Assembly: GCA_019359245.1 (NCBI GenBank) | Contig: JAHHHR010000011.1 | Span: forward strand, 1 to 64,000 | Source of the DNA: Nostoc desertorum CM1-VF14 | Lineage (GTDB): Bacteria; Cyanobacteriota; Cyanobacteriia; Cyanobacteriales; Nostocaceae | Reading direction: 5' to 3' | Length of the DNA: 64,000 bases | Part shown: positions 1 through 9,694 of the stretch, in pieces | Layout: each line of letters opens with the position of its first letter | Position numbering within the stretch: position 1 is the stretch's first letter | Position numbers and translations under genes: made by a program | The notes under the pieces: model-generated | The model's database searches: none | What the model saw: only the letters and a program-made list of their open reading frames with translations | What the model was told of the DNA's origin: nothing

Positions 1-521
1 TGGACTGACAAACTCTGATCCAAGTATTACATGGTATCACCGCTATCAGATCCACAAACACCTTGAAACCTTACACAGTAAGGTATTAATTCCTCTTACC
101 TTCAAAAATGAGCGAACGTACAGTAATGATTTTGGCCGTTCCAGTGCGATCGCGGAAGTGAATACAGCGCAACCAAATATTGTGAGAACTATCAATTTGT
201 TTCAGTACCGTATCGACATGATTGCTGGTAAATAATTCCAGGTTGTCTGGATGAAAAGTCAGGAGAGTTAGCATATAGCCATCCTAATTGAGCCGTAAGA
301 AAGTACTATGACTCATGTTGAGCGATAATTTATTTGACTACAAGGACACATAAAATGTCAAAGCTTACGGTTTATGACGGTGAATAGACATATTGCAATC
401 CCCTTGGTGTTAATGATATTTTACCCCGGAAGATCCTCCCAACCCCTCTTAAAAAAGCTTGCTATAATTCCCTCTTTTTTAAGCCATAAGTTTGGATTAA
501 GGCTAAAACTCATTTTCAAAG

Positions 522-2576
522 TCAATTTTTTTCTCTTTTCCCAGATTTAGGGCGAGTAGCTTTCGCTGGTGTTGACTTATTTTGTAGAATTGCAATTTCC
601 CTCTGTGCATCTTGATAACTATCTTTTTCACCTTGCTGTTGGAATAGTTTTGCAGATTTTCTGAAATCTGCGATCGCTCCCTGTTTATTTTTCTGCTTAG
701 TGCGAATTACGCCCCGATTATAGTAGGCTAAGGCATTGTTAGCATTAATTGCTATCGCTCTTGAATAATCTTGATTTGCAGCTTTTTTATTTCCTAGTTC
801 GAGATAGGCATTACCACGGTTGTTGTAAGCAGCGACATCATTAGGATTTAGTTTAAGTGCTTCGGTGTAATCCTCAATAGCGCCTTTATAATCTCCGAAA
901 GAAGAGCGGTGAATACCTCTATGAATGTAAGCCGCAGTAAATTTAGGATCAATCTTTAAAATAGCGTTATAATCTTCAGTAGCTTCGAGTTTATTTCCTA
1001 GATCGCTGTAAATATCACCACGATTAAGATAGGCTTCTATGTATTTAGGATTAATATTAATTGCGTCCGTATAATCTTTAAGTGCTGCATATTTTTGCTT
1101 ATTAATAGATTGAGTTAAACCCCTTTGATAAAAAGCTTTAGCATCACTCGGATTAATCTTAATTACTGTATTAAAATCTTGGATTGCTTCAAGTCTTTGT
1201 CTGAGGCGACGGCTAAGGATTCCTCGCTGCAAGTAGGCTTCGGTATACTGAGGCTTGAGAGCGATCGCTTTGCTAAAATCTGCCATTGCTGCTTTATGAT
1301 CCTTCACTTGAACACGGGCTAACCCGCGGCCATAGTAAGCATAAGCATTCTCAGAATTTAATTTAATTGCTTGGGTATAGTCTGCGATCGCTTCTTTATA
1401 CTTGCCTAATTCCGAAAAAGCAAATCCTCGGTCAAAATAGGCATTAGCATCTTGAGGATTAAGCAAAATGGCTTGGCTAGAGTCTGCTTGTGCTTGCTCA
1501 TAGTCTCCTAATCGATAATAAGCATCGCCTCGCCTATTATAAGCCAGAGCATTTTGCGGATCTAATTCAATAGCCTGATTAAAATCTTCAACTGCTTCCT
1601 CATAGTTTCCTGCTTCATATCTGCTTACACCTTGTTGGTAGAATGTCTGTTGAGCATCAGTTAAAGGTTTTGATGACCTTAATTGCCACGCTCCAATACC
1701 AAGTGCGATACAGCCAGTTATCCCCGCCATAACTAATAATAGTTTTTTCTGATGTTGTCTTTGCTGATCGTGCTTAATATTTGTTATCTTTTTAAGGTCG
1801 TCTAAAACTTCAGTTGCATACTGGTAGCGCTTACGATAGTCAAAACGCACCATTTTATTAATAATTATTGCTAATTTTCTATTAATTTTTAGGTTTTTGT
1901 TCCACCAAACTATTTCACCTGTCAGCCGATTTTTCTGAGTTCGCAAATTAGATATTTCGTTTCCAGATAAGCCTAAAAGTGCTGCGATCGCAACGATACC
2001 TAAAGCATATATATCGCTGTTATATTTGAGATTGCCGTTAACTTGTTCTATAGGTATATATTCGAGATTATCATTAGGGATGGCTTTATTAACAGTACCA
2101 AAATTAACCAAAACGAACTTCTGATCTGATTTACGGCGAATGATATTAGCTGGGTTAATATGTTGATGAATCACGCCATTGCTATGTAAAATCACCAAAA
2201 CTTCTAATATTTCTGATAAAAGACTAATTACTTGATCTTCCGTCAGAGGTTGTCCCTGGATAATTTCATCACTTAGAGGATTTCCAGGTATGAATTCTTG
2301 GACTATATAGAATTCTTCCTTTTCTTCAAAATAAGCAATTAGCTTTTGAAGCTTCTCGTGCTTCTGTCCTAGTTTTTCTAAAGTTTCTGCTTGACTAGCA
2401 AACAAGCTGCGTAAGATTGTTAAAGCTTGAGGATTGCTACTAGGAGGAGATAACTGTTTTACTATAAATTCGCTACTAGGAAGATTAATATCTTCAACTA
2501 GATAGGTTTTGCCATTCTCACTATTAGTGAGAACTTTTAGTATTTGATAATGTCCATTGAGTAAATGACTATTCAT
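522..2576 (-). CDS. Serine/threonine kinase-like (probable pseudokinase) with C-terminal TPR repeats
   Basis: 684-aa ORF; N-terminal kinase fold (YIVQEFIPGNPL, IHQHINPANIIRR, VLVNFGTV), one TM segment (LLLVMAGITGCIALGIGAWQL), then about ten TPR units (AYNRRGDAYYRLGDYEQA...). Confidence 0.85.
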   Translation of the reverse strand: MNSHLLNGHYQILKVLTNSENGKTYLVEDINLPSSEFIVKQLSPPSSNPQALTILRSLFASQAETLEKLGQKHEKLQKLIAYFEEKEEFYIVQEFIPGNPLSDEIIQGQPLTEDQVISLLSEILEVLVILHSNGVIHQHINPANIIRRKSDQKFVLVNFGTVNKAIPNDNLEYIPIEQVNGNLKYNSDIYALGIVAIAALLGLSGNEISNLRTQKNRLTGEIVWWNKNLKINRKLAIIINKMVRFDYRKRYQYATEVLDDLKKITNIKHDQQRQHQKKLLLVMAGITGCIALGIGAWQLRSSKPLTDAQQTFYQQGVSRYEAGNYEEAVEDFNQAIELDPQNALAYNRRGDAYYRLGDYEQAQADSSQAILLNPQDANAYFDRGFAFSELGKYKEAIADYTQAIKLNSENAYAYYGRGLARVQVKDHKAAMADFSKAIALKPQYTEAYLQRGILSRRLRQRLEAIQDFNTVIKINPSDAKAFYQRGLTQSINKQKYAALKDYTDAININPKYIEAYLNRGDIYSDLGNKLEATEDYNAILKIDPKFTAAYIHRGIHRSSFGDYKGAIEDYTEALKLNPNDVAAYNNRGNAYLELGNKKAANQDYSRAIAINANNALAYYNRGVIRTKQKNKQGAIADFRKSAKLFQQQGEKDSYQDAQREIAILQNKSTPAKATRPKSGKREKN

Positions 2577-2806
2577 TAATATAAATATAGTATTATAAAT
2601 GGTTTGATTATAGCTTAGGTGTTATTACTGTTGAGCTTTAGATATAAAGATTTATTTCTTTTAAAGAATATCACCACATCACAGAGTAAAAGGGTGGTGT
2701 CAACCACAAGCCGCTTAAAAAACTTAATTTAGTTTGGTGTGGTGGAAGCCGAATTTCAGAAATAGTAGCCATGACGGAACAATGGCATCCCAAGGATGGA
2801 CTGTAG

Positions 2807-2907
2807 ATCGCATTGTCAGCCGAAACAATCGCATTGTTAGCCGAAACAATCGCATTGTCAGCTGAAACAATCGCATTGTCAGCCAAAACAATCGCATTGT
2901 TAGCCGA
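2807..2907. repeat. 21-bp tandem repeat, five copies (atcgcattgtcagccgaaaca)
   Basis: Copies begin at 2807, 2828, 2849, 2870, 2891 with exact 21-bp spacing. Confidence 0.95.
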
Positions 2908-2973
2908 TGTATCAATAATGCAAGGAGAAAATAGTTATTCTCTCCTGTGGATAGAAGGAATTAGAGCTAGGTT

Positions 2974-4878
2974 TTACGCTGGCACGACAAATTTCTCACT
3001 ACCAGCCAGTCCAAAAGCAGCATGAATGACTTGCAAAGCTTTAACACCCTGCTCTTGTGCCACGACACAACTAATTTTAATTTCTGAGGTGGCAATCATT
3101 TGAATATTAATTTGGTGTTCGGCTAACGCTCCAAACATTTTAGCGGCAACACCTGGTTGTCCCACCATACCAGCACCTACAATACTTACCTTAGCGATCG
3201 CACTATCTAAAACAACTTCACCCCATCCTAATTCTGCTGCTACTTGAGTAAGCATTTCTTTTGCACTTTCCCCGTCTATTCGCGAGACTGTAAAGGCAAT
3301 ATCTCGTCTGGGAACACCATCAATCACCCGACAGCGCTGAGATTGGATAATCATATCAACGCTGATATTATGTTGCGCTAACAGTCCAAACAGCTTCGCC
3401 GCCATCCCCGGCCGATCTGGCAATTGGCGAATAGCAAGACGCGCTTGGTTCAAATCGAGAGCTACACCACGAACCGCAGAGGAGTAGAGAGAGACGCGAT
3501 TAATCGCGTCTGTACTAGGGAGTGAGGGGGATAAAAGAATTAATTTATCTTCCCCTGCTCCCTCTGCCTCCCCTGCCTCCCCTGCTTCTCCTCTGCCCCC
3601 TGCTCCCTGCCCCCCTGCCTCTATCTCAAAGGCGCTGCGGAGTGCGTTGACGGCGCGATCGCATTCGGTTGCATCGACTACGCAACTTACTTTCACTTCG
3701 CTGGTGGAGATCATCTGGATGTTTACACCTGCTTCTGCCAAGGTGGCGAACATCTTTGCAGCTACACCAGGACGGCCAATCATGCCTGCACCTGCAATAC
3801 TGACTTTGGCAATGTTATGTTCTACCATTACCTCGGCTTCGTCAGATTTGGGGTTAGATGGACTCCTCAGTGCTGGGGCGATCGCTGCTGCTACTGCTTC
3901 TGCCCGTTTTAATATTGGTGCGGTGACAGTAAATGCTATGTCATTACTGTTACCTTCATGAACTGACTGAATAATTAAATCTACGTCTATTTTTTGCCGA
4001 CAAATTTCGCCAAATAACCTTGCTGCTACGCCTGGTTTATCGGGTACGCGCAACAAAGCAACCTTCGCTTGGTCAGTGTCAAATTCTACAGCATCCACCG
4101 GACGGGCAATTTCTAGATTGATTAGCGATCGCCCTTGGGGTTTGGCTGATGTTACCCAAGTACCAGGGGCATCCGTCCAGCTAGACCTAACTACTAAGGG
4201 AACACCATAGTTGCGAGCAATTTCCACAGCGCGGGGATGCAGCACTTTCGCCCCTAAGCTAGCTAGTTCCAACATTTCATCGCAGGTGATAGCATCCATC
4301 AACTGGGCTTCGGCAACTAAACGGGGGTCTGTAGTTAAAATCCCTGGAACATCTGTATAAATCTCACAAAAATTTGCTTGTAATGCGGCTGCGATCGCCA
4401 CCGCCGAAGTATCAGAACCACCACGCCCCAAAGTTGTAATTTCCATTTCTCCGGCGTTGGATGTGCCTTGAAAGCCTGCTACTACAACTACTTTACCTGC
4501 ATTGATGTGGCGAGTTAGACGAGTAGTTTCAATATGTAAAATCCGAGCGCGGCTGTGTTCGGCTTCGGTAACAATTCCTACCTGAGCGCCAGTCATAGAA
4601 ATTGCTGGTTGTCCGAGTTCCTGCAAAGCCATACTAAGTAAGGCGATGGTGACTTGTTCCCCAGTGGAAAGCAGCATATCCATTTCCCGACGGTTGGGAT
4701 TTGAAGAAATTTCATTTGCTAGTTTGACGAGTCCATCGGTGGTTTTGCCCATTGCCGAAACCACTACTACAAGTGAGTTTCCAGCTTTAACAGTTTTGTA
4801 AACGCGTTGTGCAACAGCTTGAATCCGTTCGACTGAACCGACAGATGTACCACCGTATTTCTGAACTATGAGCGCCAT
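2974..4878 (-). CDS. lysC: Aspartate kinase with repeated ACT domains; likely start MALIVQKYGGTSVG at 4878
   Basis: IVQKYGGTSVGSVERI, TTLGRGGSDTSAVAIAAAL, repeated ACT segments (VALLRVPDKPGVAARLFGEI; AKVSIAGAGMIGRPGVAAKMFATLAEAGVNIQMISTSEVKVSCVV). Confidence 0.93.
   Translation of the reverse strand: MALIVQKYGGTSVGSVERIQAVAQRVYKTVKAGNSLVVVVSAMGKTTDGLVKLANEISSNPNRREMDMLLSTGEQVTIALLSMALQELGQPAISMTGAQVGIVTEAEHSRARILHIETTRLTRHINAGKVVVVAGFQGTSNAGEMEITTLGRGGSDTSAVAIAAALQANFCEIYTDVPGILTTDPRLVAEAQLMDAITCDEMLELASLGAKVLHPRAVEIARNYGVPLVVRSSWTDAPGTWVTSAKPQGRSLINLEIARPVDAVEFDTDQAKVALLRVPDKPGVAARLFGEICRQKIDVDLIIQSVHEGNSNDIAFTVTAPILKRAEAVAAAIAPALRSPSNPKSDEAEVMVEHNIAKVSIAGAGMIGRPGVAAKMFATLAEAGVNIQMISTSEVKVSCVVDATECDRAVNALRSAFEIEAGGQGAGGRGEAGEAGEAEGAGEDKLILLSPSLPSTDAINRVSLYSSAVRGVALDLNQARLAIRQLPDRPGMAAKLFGLLAQHNISVDMIIQSQRCRVIDGVPRRDIAFTVSRIDGESAKEMLTQVAAELGWGEVVLDSAIAKVSIVGAGMVGQPGVAAKMFGALAEHQINIQMIATSEIKISCVVAQEQGVKALQVIHAAFGLAGSEKFVVPA
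3483..3625. repeat. Repeat-derived low-complexity insertion inside lysC (20-bp palindrome agacgcgattaatcgcgtct plus CCCCTGC-rich tract)
   Basis: Perfect palindrome at 3492-3511; ctgcctcccctgcctcccctgc-type tract encodes GGQGAGGRGEAGEAGEAEGAGE; similar tract in the intergenic region near 7608-7660. Confidence 0.8.
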
Positions 4879-5000
4879 AACTTTTATGAAATCAATTGTG
4901 TCTGTTTTGCTCAATGCCTCCGCCGGGTTAGGAAGCCTTGAAGATATTAATAGATATTTAGTTTACTAAAGATTGTGTAGCATACCCAATCATAAGTTGA

Positions 5001-5570
5001 TTATTCAAAAACTACATCTTCGTAAAGTGCTGCTATTGTTTCCTCAAAATCCACGCTGTTGAGTCGAAATGATTTATCTTCTGCTGTGTAAGATTGTAAA
5101 ACCCAAAGCCTCTGCTCATTGCGTCGAAAACACTCGACCCTCTGACGTTTTGTATTAATTAAAACATACTCTTGCAGACTTTCCAGCGTTTGATAATCGG
5201 CGAATTTGTCGCCCCGGTCAAAGGCTTCGGTAGAATTAGATAAGACTTCGACAATTAAACAGGGAAATCTTTTATAAGCTGGCGTTTCTTGATCTCGTTG
5301 GTCGCAAGTAACGATAACATCGGGATAATAAAAGCGATTTAGAGATTCAATTCTGGCTTTCATGTCAGCGATGTAAACACGACAACCAGAGCCACGCACA
5401 TGATTACGCAGGAGAGATGCCAGGTTAAGAGAAATGGTAACGTGTGCGTCAAGCGCTCCAGCCATTGCGTAGATGTAGCCATCTATATATTCATGTTTGA
5501 CAGGGTTTTCTTCCTCTATTTGGAGGTACTCTTCAGGGGTAAGGTAGTTTTGTTGGGGCGAGGCTATCAT
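5001..5570 (-). CDS. Uma2-family (DUF820) restriction-endonuclease-fold protein
   Basis: LTPEEYLQIEEENPVKHEYIDGYIYAMAGA...YYPDVIVTCD...PCLIVEVLSNSTEAFDRGDKFADYQTLESLQEYVLI. Confidence 0.9.
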   Translation of the reverse strand: MIASPQQNYLTPEEYLQIEEENPVKHEYIDGYIYAMAGALDAHVTISLNLASLLRNHVRGSGCRVYIADMKARIESLNRFYYPDVIVTCDQRDQETPAYKRFPCLIVEVLSNSTEAFDRGDKFADYQTLESLQEYVLINTKRQRVECFRRNEQRLWVLQSYTAEDKSFRLNSVDFEETIAALYEDVVFE

Positions 5571-5627
5571 ATTTGAAACTTCAAGGTTGAAACGATACTG
5601 ATTTCTAGGGTGAAGTTAGTAATTTAT

Positions 5628-6263
5628 TTATTTTGTACCAAATAAGCGATCGCCTGCATCTCCCAACCCAGGAATAATATAGCCATGTTCATCCAAATGC
5701 TCATCAATGGCGGCGGTATACAATGGCACATCTGGATGTATTTCACAAAAATGCTTGATACCTTCCGGTGCAGCGAGTAAGCAGACAAACTTAATTGATA
5801 AAGGATTAGTTGATTTCAGGCGTTCTACAGCTGCTACAGCCGAATTCCCAGTAGCCAGCATTGGATCGACCACAAGCATATCTCGCTGGTCAACATCATG
5901 AGGAACTTTAAAATAATACTCAACAGCAATTAGGGTTTTCGGGTCACGGTATAAACCAATATGCCCCACCCGTGCTGATGGCATCAACTCCAGCATCCCA
6001 TCCAAAATTCCCTGTCCTGCCCGCATCACAGAAACTAGCACCAACTTTTTCTCAGGAGCAAGCATGGGTGCATTCATCGTAGCTAGTGGTGTTTTAATCG
6101 GTTCATATTTGAGCGGAAAATCCCGTGTGACTTCATAAGCTAACAACAGGCTAATTTCTTTAAGAAGAGTGCGAAATTCTGTTGTGCTAGTTTCAGCTTT
6201 ACGCATCAGCGTTAATTTGTGCTGAATCAATGGATGTTCAATTAGTGTGACTTGGTTATGCAT
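5628..6263 (-). CDS. upp: Uracil phosphoribosyltransferase
   Basis: [61 protein letters not shown]. Confidence 0.95.
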   Translation of the reverse strand: MHNQVTLIEHPLIQHKLTLMRKAETSTTEFRTLLKEISLLLAYEVTRDFPLKYEPIKTPLATMNAPMLAPEKKLVLVSVMRAGQGILDGMLELMPSARVGHIGLYRDPKTLIAVEYYFKVPHDVDQRDMLVVDPMLATGNSAVAAVERLKSTNPLSIKFVCLLAAPEGIKHFCEIHPDVPLYTAAIDEHLDEHGYIIPGLGDAGDRLFGTK

Positions 6264-6354
6264 ATTTTAGTCAATAGTTATTTGATAGCTGATTGTTTTA
6301 GTATCACGCCTAATTTATGAAGGCACTTTGCTGAAATTAAAAATTCTTTTCAAG

Positions 6355-7593
6355 CTAAAATACTGTGCCATCACTATCTATTTGGATAGGAGATGTACCA
6401 CCTATTCTCAGTTCAGCAGCAATTTTGCGCCCAGCTGTCCAGGTTCCACCTTGAAGGATTTTCACCAGTGGTAATTCTTCGGCACTCATACCCAACTTTT
6501 CGCGCACTGTCGCGGCAATCTGATCCAAAAGAATCACAGTCAGAGCACGCCATTCAACTATAACTTCTGATCCTACTGAGTGGGGCGATGCCTGCGGCGG
6601 GCTACGCCTACGCAAAACATCTGTATATTTCGGATTAATCAATCCCAAATCAATACACAATCCCCCATTTCGATATTCTGGTAATCCAGTCAGGGCATCT
6701 AAACCAGTTATTACCAAACCGAGTTCCTGTAATGGTTCTAATAAAGAGTATGTCAGCCACTGAGACAATTTGTGAAATGGCACTAAACCATCATCAGCAA
6801 TTGCTAGATGTTGCCAAACATCTCCCAAATTCACCCCAGCAATTTCTAATCTGCTAGGCCAAATTTCACTCAGTCCTTCTAAAACTGCATTGAAAACAGT
6901 TGCAGTTGCTAACTGTCCGTTTTGAGATCTGCCCAAGAGATAATTTACCAAATTCCCTGGACGGGGGTTTTCATTCCCAAATAAATTAGGTGAATCAACT
7001 AAAACTTGACCTAATTTTTGTAATAATTTCAACCGCCCAGGAATCCCCACCAAAGGATTATTTGTATTTACCTGAAACCCAGTTGTGAGTTCTGCTTCTG
7101 TAAATACTTGCAATCTTTGAGCATCTACTTGAGGCAAATTATGACTCGAAAAAGCTCCTTGACGAAACATTTGGAAACTGGCTACAGCCAACCCTTCCGA
7201 TCGCACCAAATTTAACCCAGTCTCCTGCTCATCATAACGCCAATCATTCCCCGCCCCCGCATCTAACAATACGCTGACAATTACCAAATCAAACTTAGCA
7301 GCAGCTTTTTCCAAAGGCGTTAGTCCCGCTAGCTGGCTATCTAACTGGGTTAAACGCGGTACACCACCAACCTCAAAATGTCGCCAACGACTGTGAAATG
7401 GAATTTCGAGATTCGGGTACTCGCCGCGTATGACTTCGATTACATAATCTGCTACTTTTGTCAACTGCGTTAAATCGCAACTAAAATAACGCGACTTTCC
7501 CTCAATTGCCAATCCAAACAGTTGCCCACAACGTTCCCGAATCGCCGCCGGCGAACGAAGATATGCAATTAATTCTTTTTTGTCATTTGTCAT
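6355..7593 (-). CDS. DUF1688 / URC4 (urg3)-like pyrimidine catabolism protein
   Basis: LRSPAAIRERCGQLF...IPFHSRWRHFEVGG...VVSVLLDAGAGNDWRY; adjacent to upp and a URC1-like gene. Confidence 0.85.
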   Translation of the reverse strand: MTNDKKELIAYLRSPAAIRERCGQLFGLAIEGKSRYFSCDLTQLTKVADYVIEVIRGEYPNLEIPFHSRWRHFEVGGVPRLTQLDSQLAGLTPLEKAAAKFDLVIVSVLLDAGAGNDWRYDEQETGLNLVRSEGLAVASFQMFRQGAFSSHNLPQVDAQRLQVFTEAELTTGFQVNTNNPLVGIPGRLKLLQKLGQVLVDSPNLFGNENPRPGNLVNYLLGRSQNGQLATATVFNAVLEGLSEIWPSRLEIAGVNLGDVWQHLAIADDGLVPFHKLSQWLTYSLLEPLQELGLVITGLDALTGLPEYRNGGLCIDLGLINPKYTDVLRRRSPPQASPHSVGSEVIVEWRALTVILLDQIAATVREKLGMSAEELPLVKILQGGTWTAGRKIAAELRIGGTSPIQIDSDGTVF

Positions 7594-7654
7594 TAGTTAT
7601 TCTCCCCCTGCCTCCCCTGCCTCCCCTGCTCCCCCTGCCTCTCCTCTCCACTCC

Positions 7655-8941
7655 CTACTCCACCAACTCTCGTCCCTTCACCTGAGCCAAACCATCTGCA
7701 TCTAACACATCCCCTGTAGTGTAATATCCAGCAGCTTTCTTAGCCTCCATTTCTACCCGTGCATCGGGGGGAATCAAATCGTCTGGGATGGGTATCCTTT
7801 CCACAATCTCAATTCCCGACTGAATTATGGCGTTGTACTTCATATTACTCATCGACACCATCCGGTCAATGCGGGTGATGCCCAACCAATGCAACACATC
7901 CGGCATCAATTCTTGAAACCGCATATCTTCCACCCCAGCGACACATTCTGTACGGGTAAAGTAGGCATCAGCGCGATCGCCTCCTTCTTGACGCTTCCGG
8001 GCGTTGTAAACTAAGAATTTCGTCACCTCTCCTAAAGCGCGACCTTCTTTGCGGCAATAGACAATTATACCCACACCGCCTTCTTGTGCCGTTTGGACGC
8101 ACACTTCAATGCCATGTACCAGATAGGGGCGACAGGTGCAGATATCTGAGCCAAACACATCAGAACCGTTGCATTCATCATGAACCCGCACTGCTACAGG
8201 TTTATTGGGATCTGCGATCGCAGCTAAATCACCGACAATATACACTGTTACGCCCCCAATTGGCGGCAAAAATACCTCCAAATCTGATCGGCGTCACCAA
8301 TTCTGGAAACATCCCGCCAGTTTGTTCAAATAAAGCGCGACGCAACTGTGATTCTGCAATGCCGAAGCGTTTGGCAATTCCTGGTAAATACCAAACTGGT
8401 TCAACTGCGGCTTTGGTGACAACCAAATCACCGCCTGGTTTCATAATCTTGCCATCTACCTGCAAACGACCTTTCTCTACTGCATCTTGCAGTTCCGGCA
8501 TATTAATGTGAGCTTGAGTAATAGCGATCGTGGGACGAATATCATATCCTTGTTGGCAATACGATGCAAAAACCTCAGATGCGTTGGCGTAGCCCGCCGC
8601 AGGCATCGCTCCAAATGGGTCGAGGGAACTATCTTATCAGGGTCAGCCCAACTAGGGTGAGGTCCAATATGCTCTACTGGAGATGTATTCGTCAGATCCG
8701 CTCGATGATCCGACTGCAAAGCACCGCTAGCTACTGCTAGAGCACGATAAATCGCATAACTGCCAGAGTGAGTACCAATTACATTGCGATGTGCCTGCTT
8801 AGTTAGCGTGGCAATAATCGGCCCGCGTTCCGTAGCGTTGGCTGCTCCCCATTGAATGGGGATTGGTTTAGGGCCAAAGCTACTAGGATGAGAAGTAAGA
8901 ACAATATGCCTGGAAACGTCGTTTTGCTTTGGCATAATCAT
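7655..8941 (-). pseudogene. URC1 / GTP cyclohydrolase II-like protein, interrupted by two frameshifts (or sequencing errors)
   Basis: Three overlapping minus ORFs (8477-8941, 8229-8606, 7655-8281) join into one protein: ...ADPDKIV | ...DPFGAM...GYDIRPTIAITQAHINMPE...GGMFPELVT | (RSD)LEVFLPPIGGVTVY...HDECNGSDVFGSDICTCRPYL... Confidence 0.85.
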
Positions 8942-9190
8942 TATTTTTTTGGGGATGTTTTTATCAGCTATTAGTCACTAAGGATCTGTCAACTACCTGT
9001 AGTCAGTTTTTATTTTTATGGCTCTAAATGTCGAGTGTGGTATTAGTCGTATACTGCATACAATAAATAACACAGAAATTTTATAATTAGCAATAAATTA
9101 CCGCAATTTTAAAGATGGCTTTAAAAATCATTTAATAGATATATTTTGTGAGAAAGTTAATACAAAGGTATATTCACTGATCTCAAATTC

Positions 9191-9673
9191 ATGGATTCTT
9201 TATCTATCAATTCCTTACTTGAAGAGTTGAAAAACCCAGATGCCACAGTCCGCGAAAAAGCAACCAGAAAAATCTGGCGAATTTGGTTTCAGCAAAAGGG
9301 AATCTATGGGCTGGAAATAATTGATCGCAGTCAGAAGCTACTGGATGCAGGTGAAATTGCTGAAGCCGAAACAGCACTGACAGCATTAATCAAAGACCAG
9401 CCAGATTTTGCCGAAGCTTGGAACCGCCGGGCTTTTCTCTATTACAGTATTGGAGATTATCAAAAATCTTTGGCAGATTGTCAGATGGTTGTGCAGATAA
9501 ATCCGATACATTTTGGGGCACTTCACGGCATGGGTTTGTGTTATGCAGCACTAGGAGAATATAGCGAAGCCATCAAAGCTTTTAAAGGCGCTCTAGAAAT
9601 TCAGCCCTATTCGCTAGTGAATCAAAAGTTGATTCTAGAATGTACATTTAGATTTAGCTACAACGGCAAATAA
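9191..9673 (+). CDS. TPR-repeat protein
   Basis: FAEAWNRRAFLYYSIGDYQKSLADCQMVVQINPIHFGALHGMGLCYAALGEYSEAIKAF. Confidence 0.85.
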   Translation: MDSLSINSLLEELKNPDATVREKATRKIWRIWFQQKGIYGLEIIDRSQKLLDAGEIAEAETALTALIKDQPDFAEAWNRRAFLYYSIGDYQKSLADCQMVVQINPIHFGALHGMGLCYAALGEYSEAIKAFKGALEIQPYSLVNQKLILECTFRFSYNGK

Positions 9674-9694
9674 GAGAGAGCACCATACTGTTTT

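Noticed and set aside
86-274. 62-aa minus ORF at the window edge
   Set aside because: Contains a plausible-looking sequence but no recognisable family; not called as a gene.
2671-3025. Overlapping heptad-repeat ORFs on both strands (2671-2886 -, 2724-2915 -, 2813-3025 +)
   Set aside because: Openness is explained by the 21-bp tandem repeat; the ORFs have no other domain and the plus ORF runs into the 3' end of lysC.
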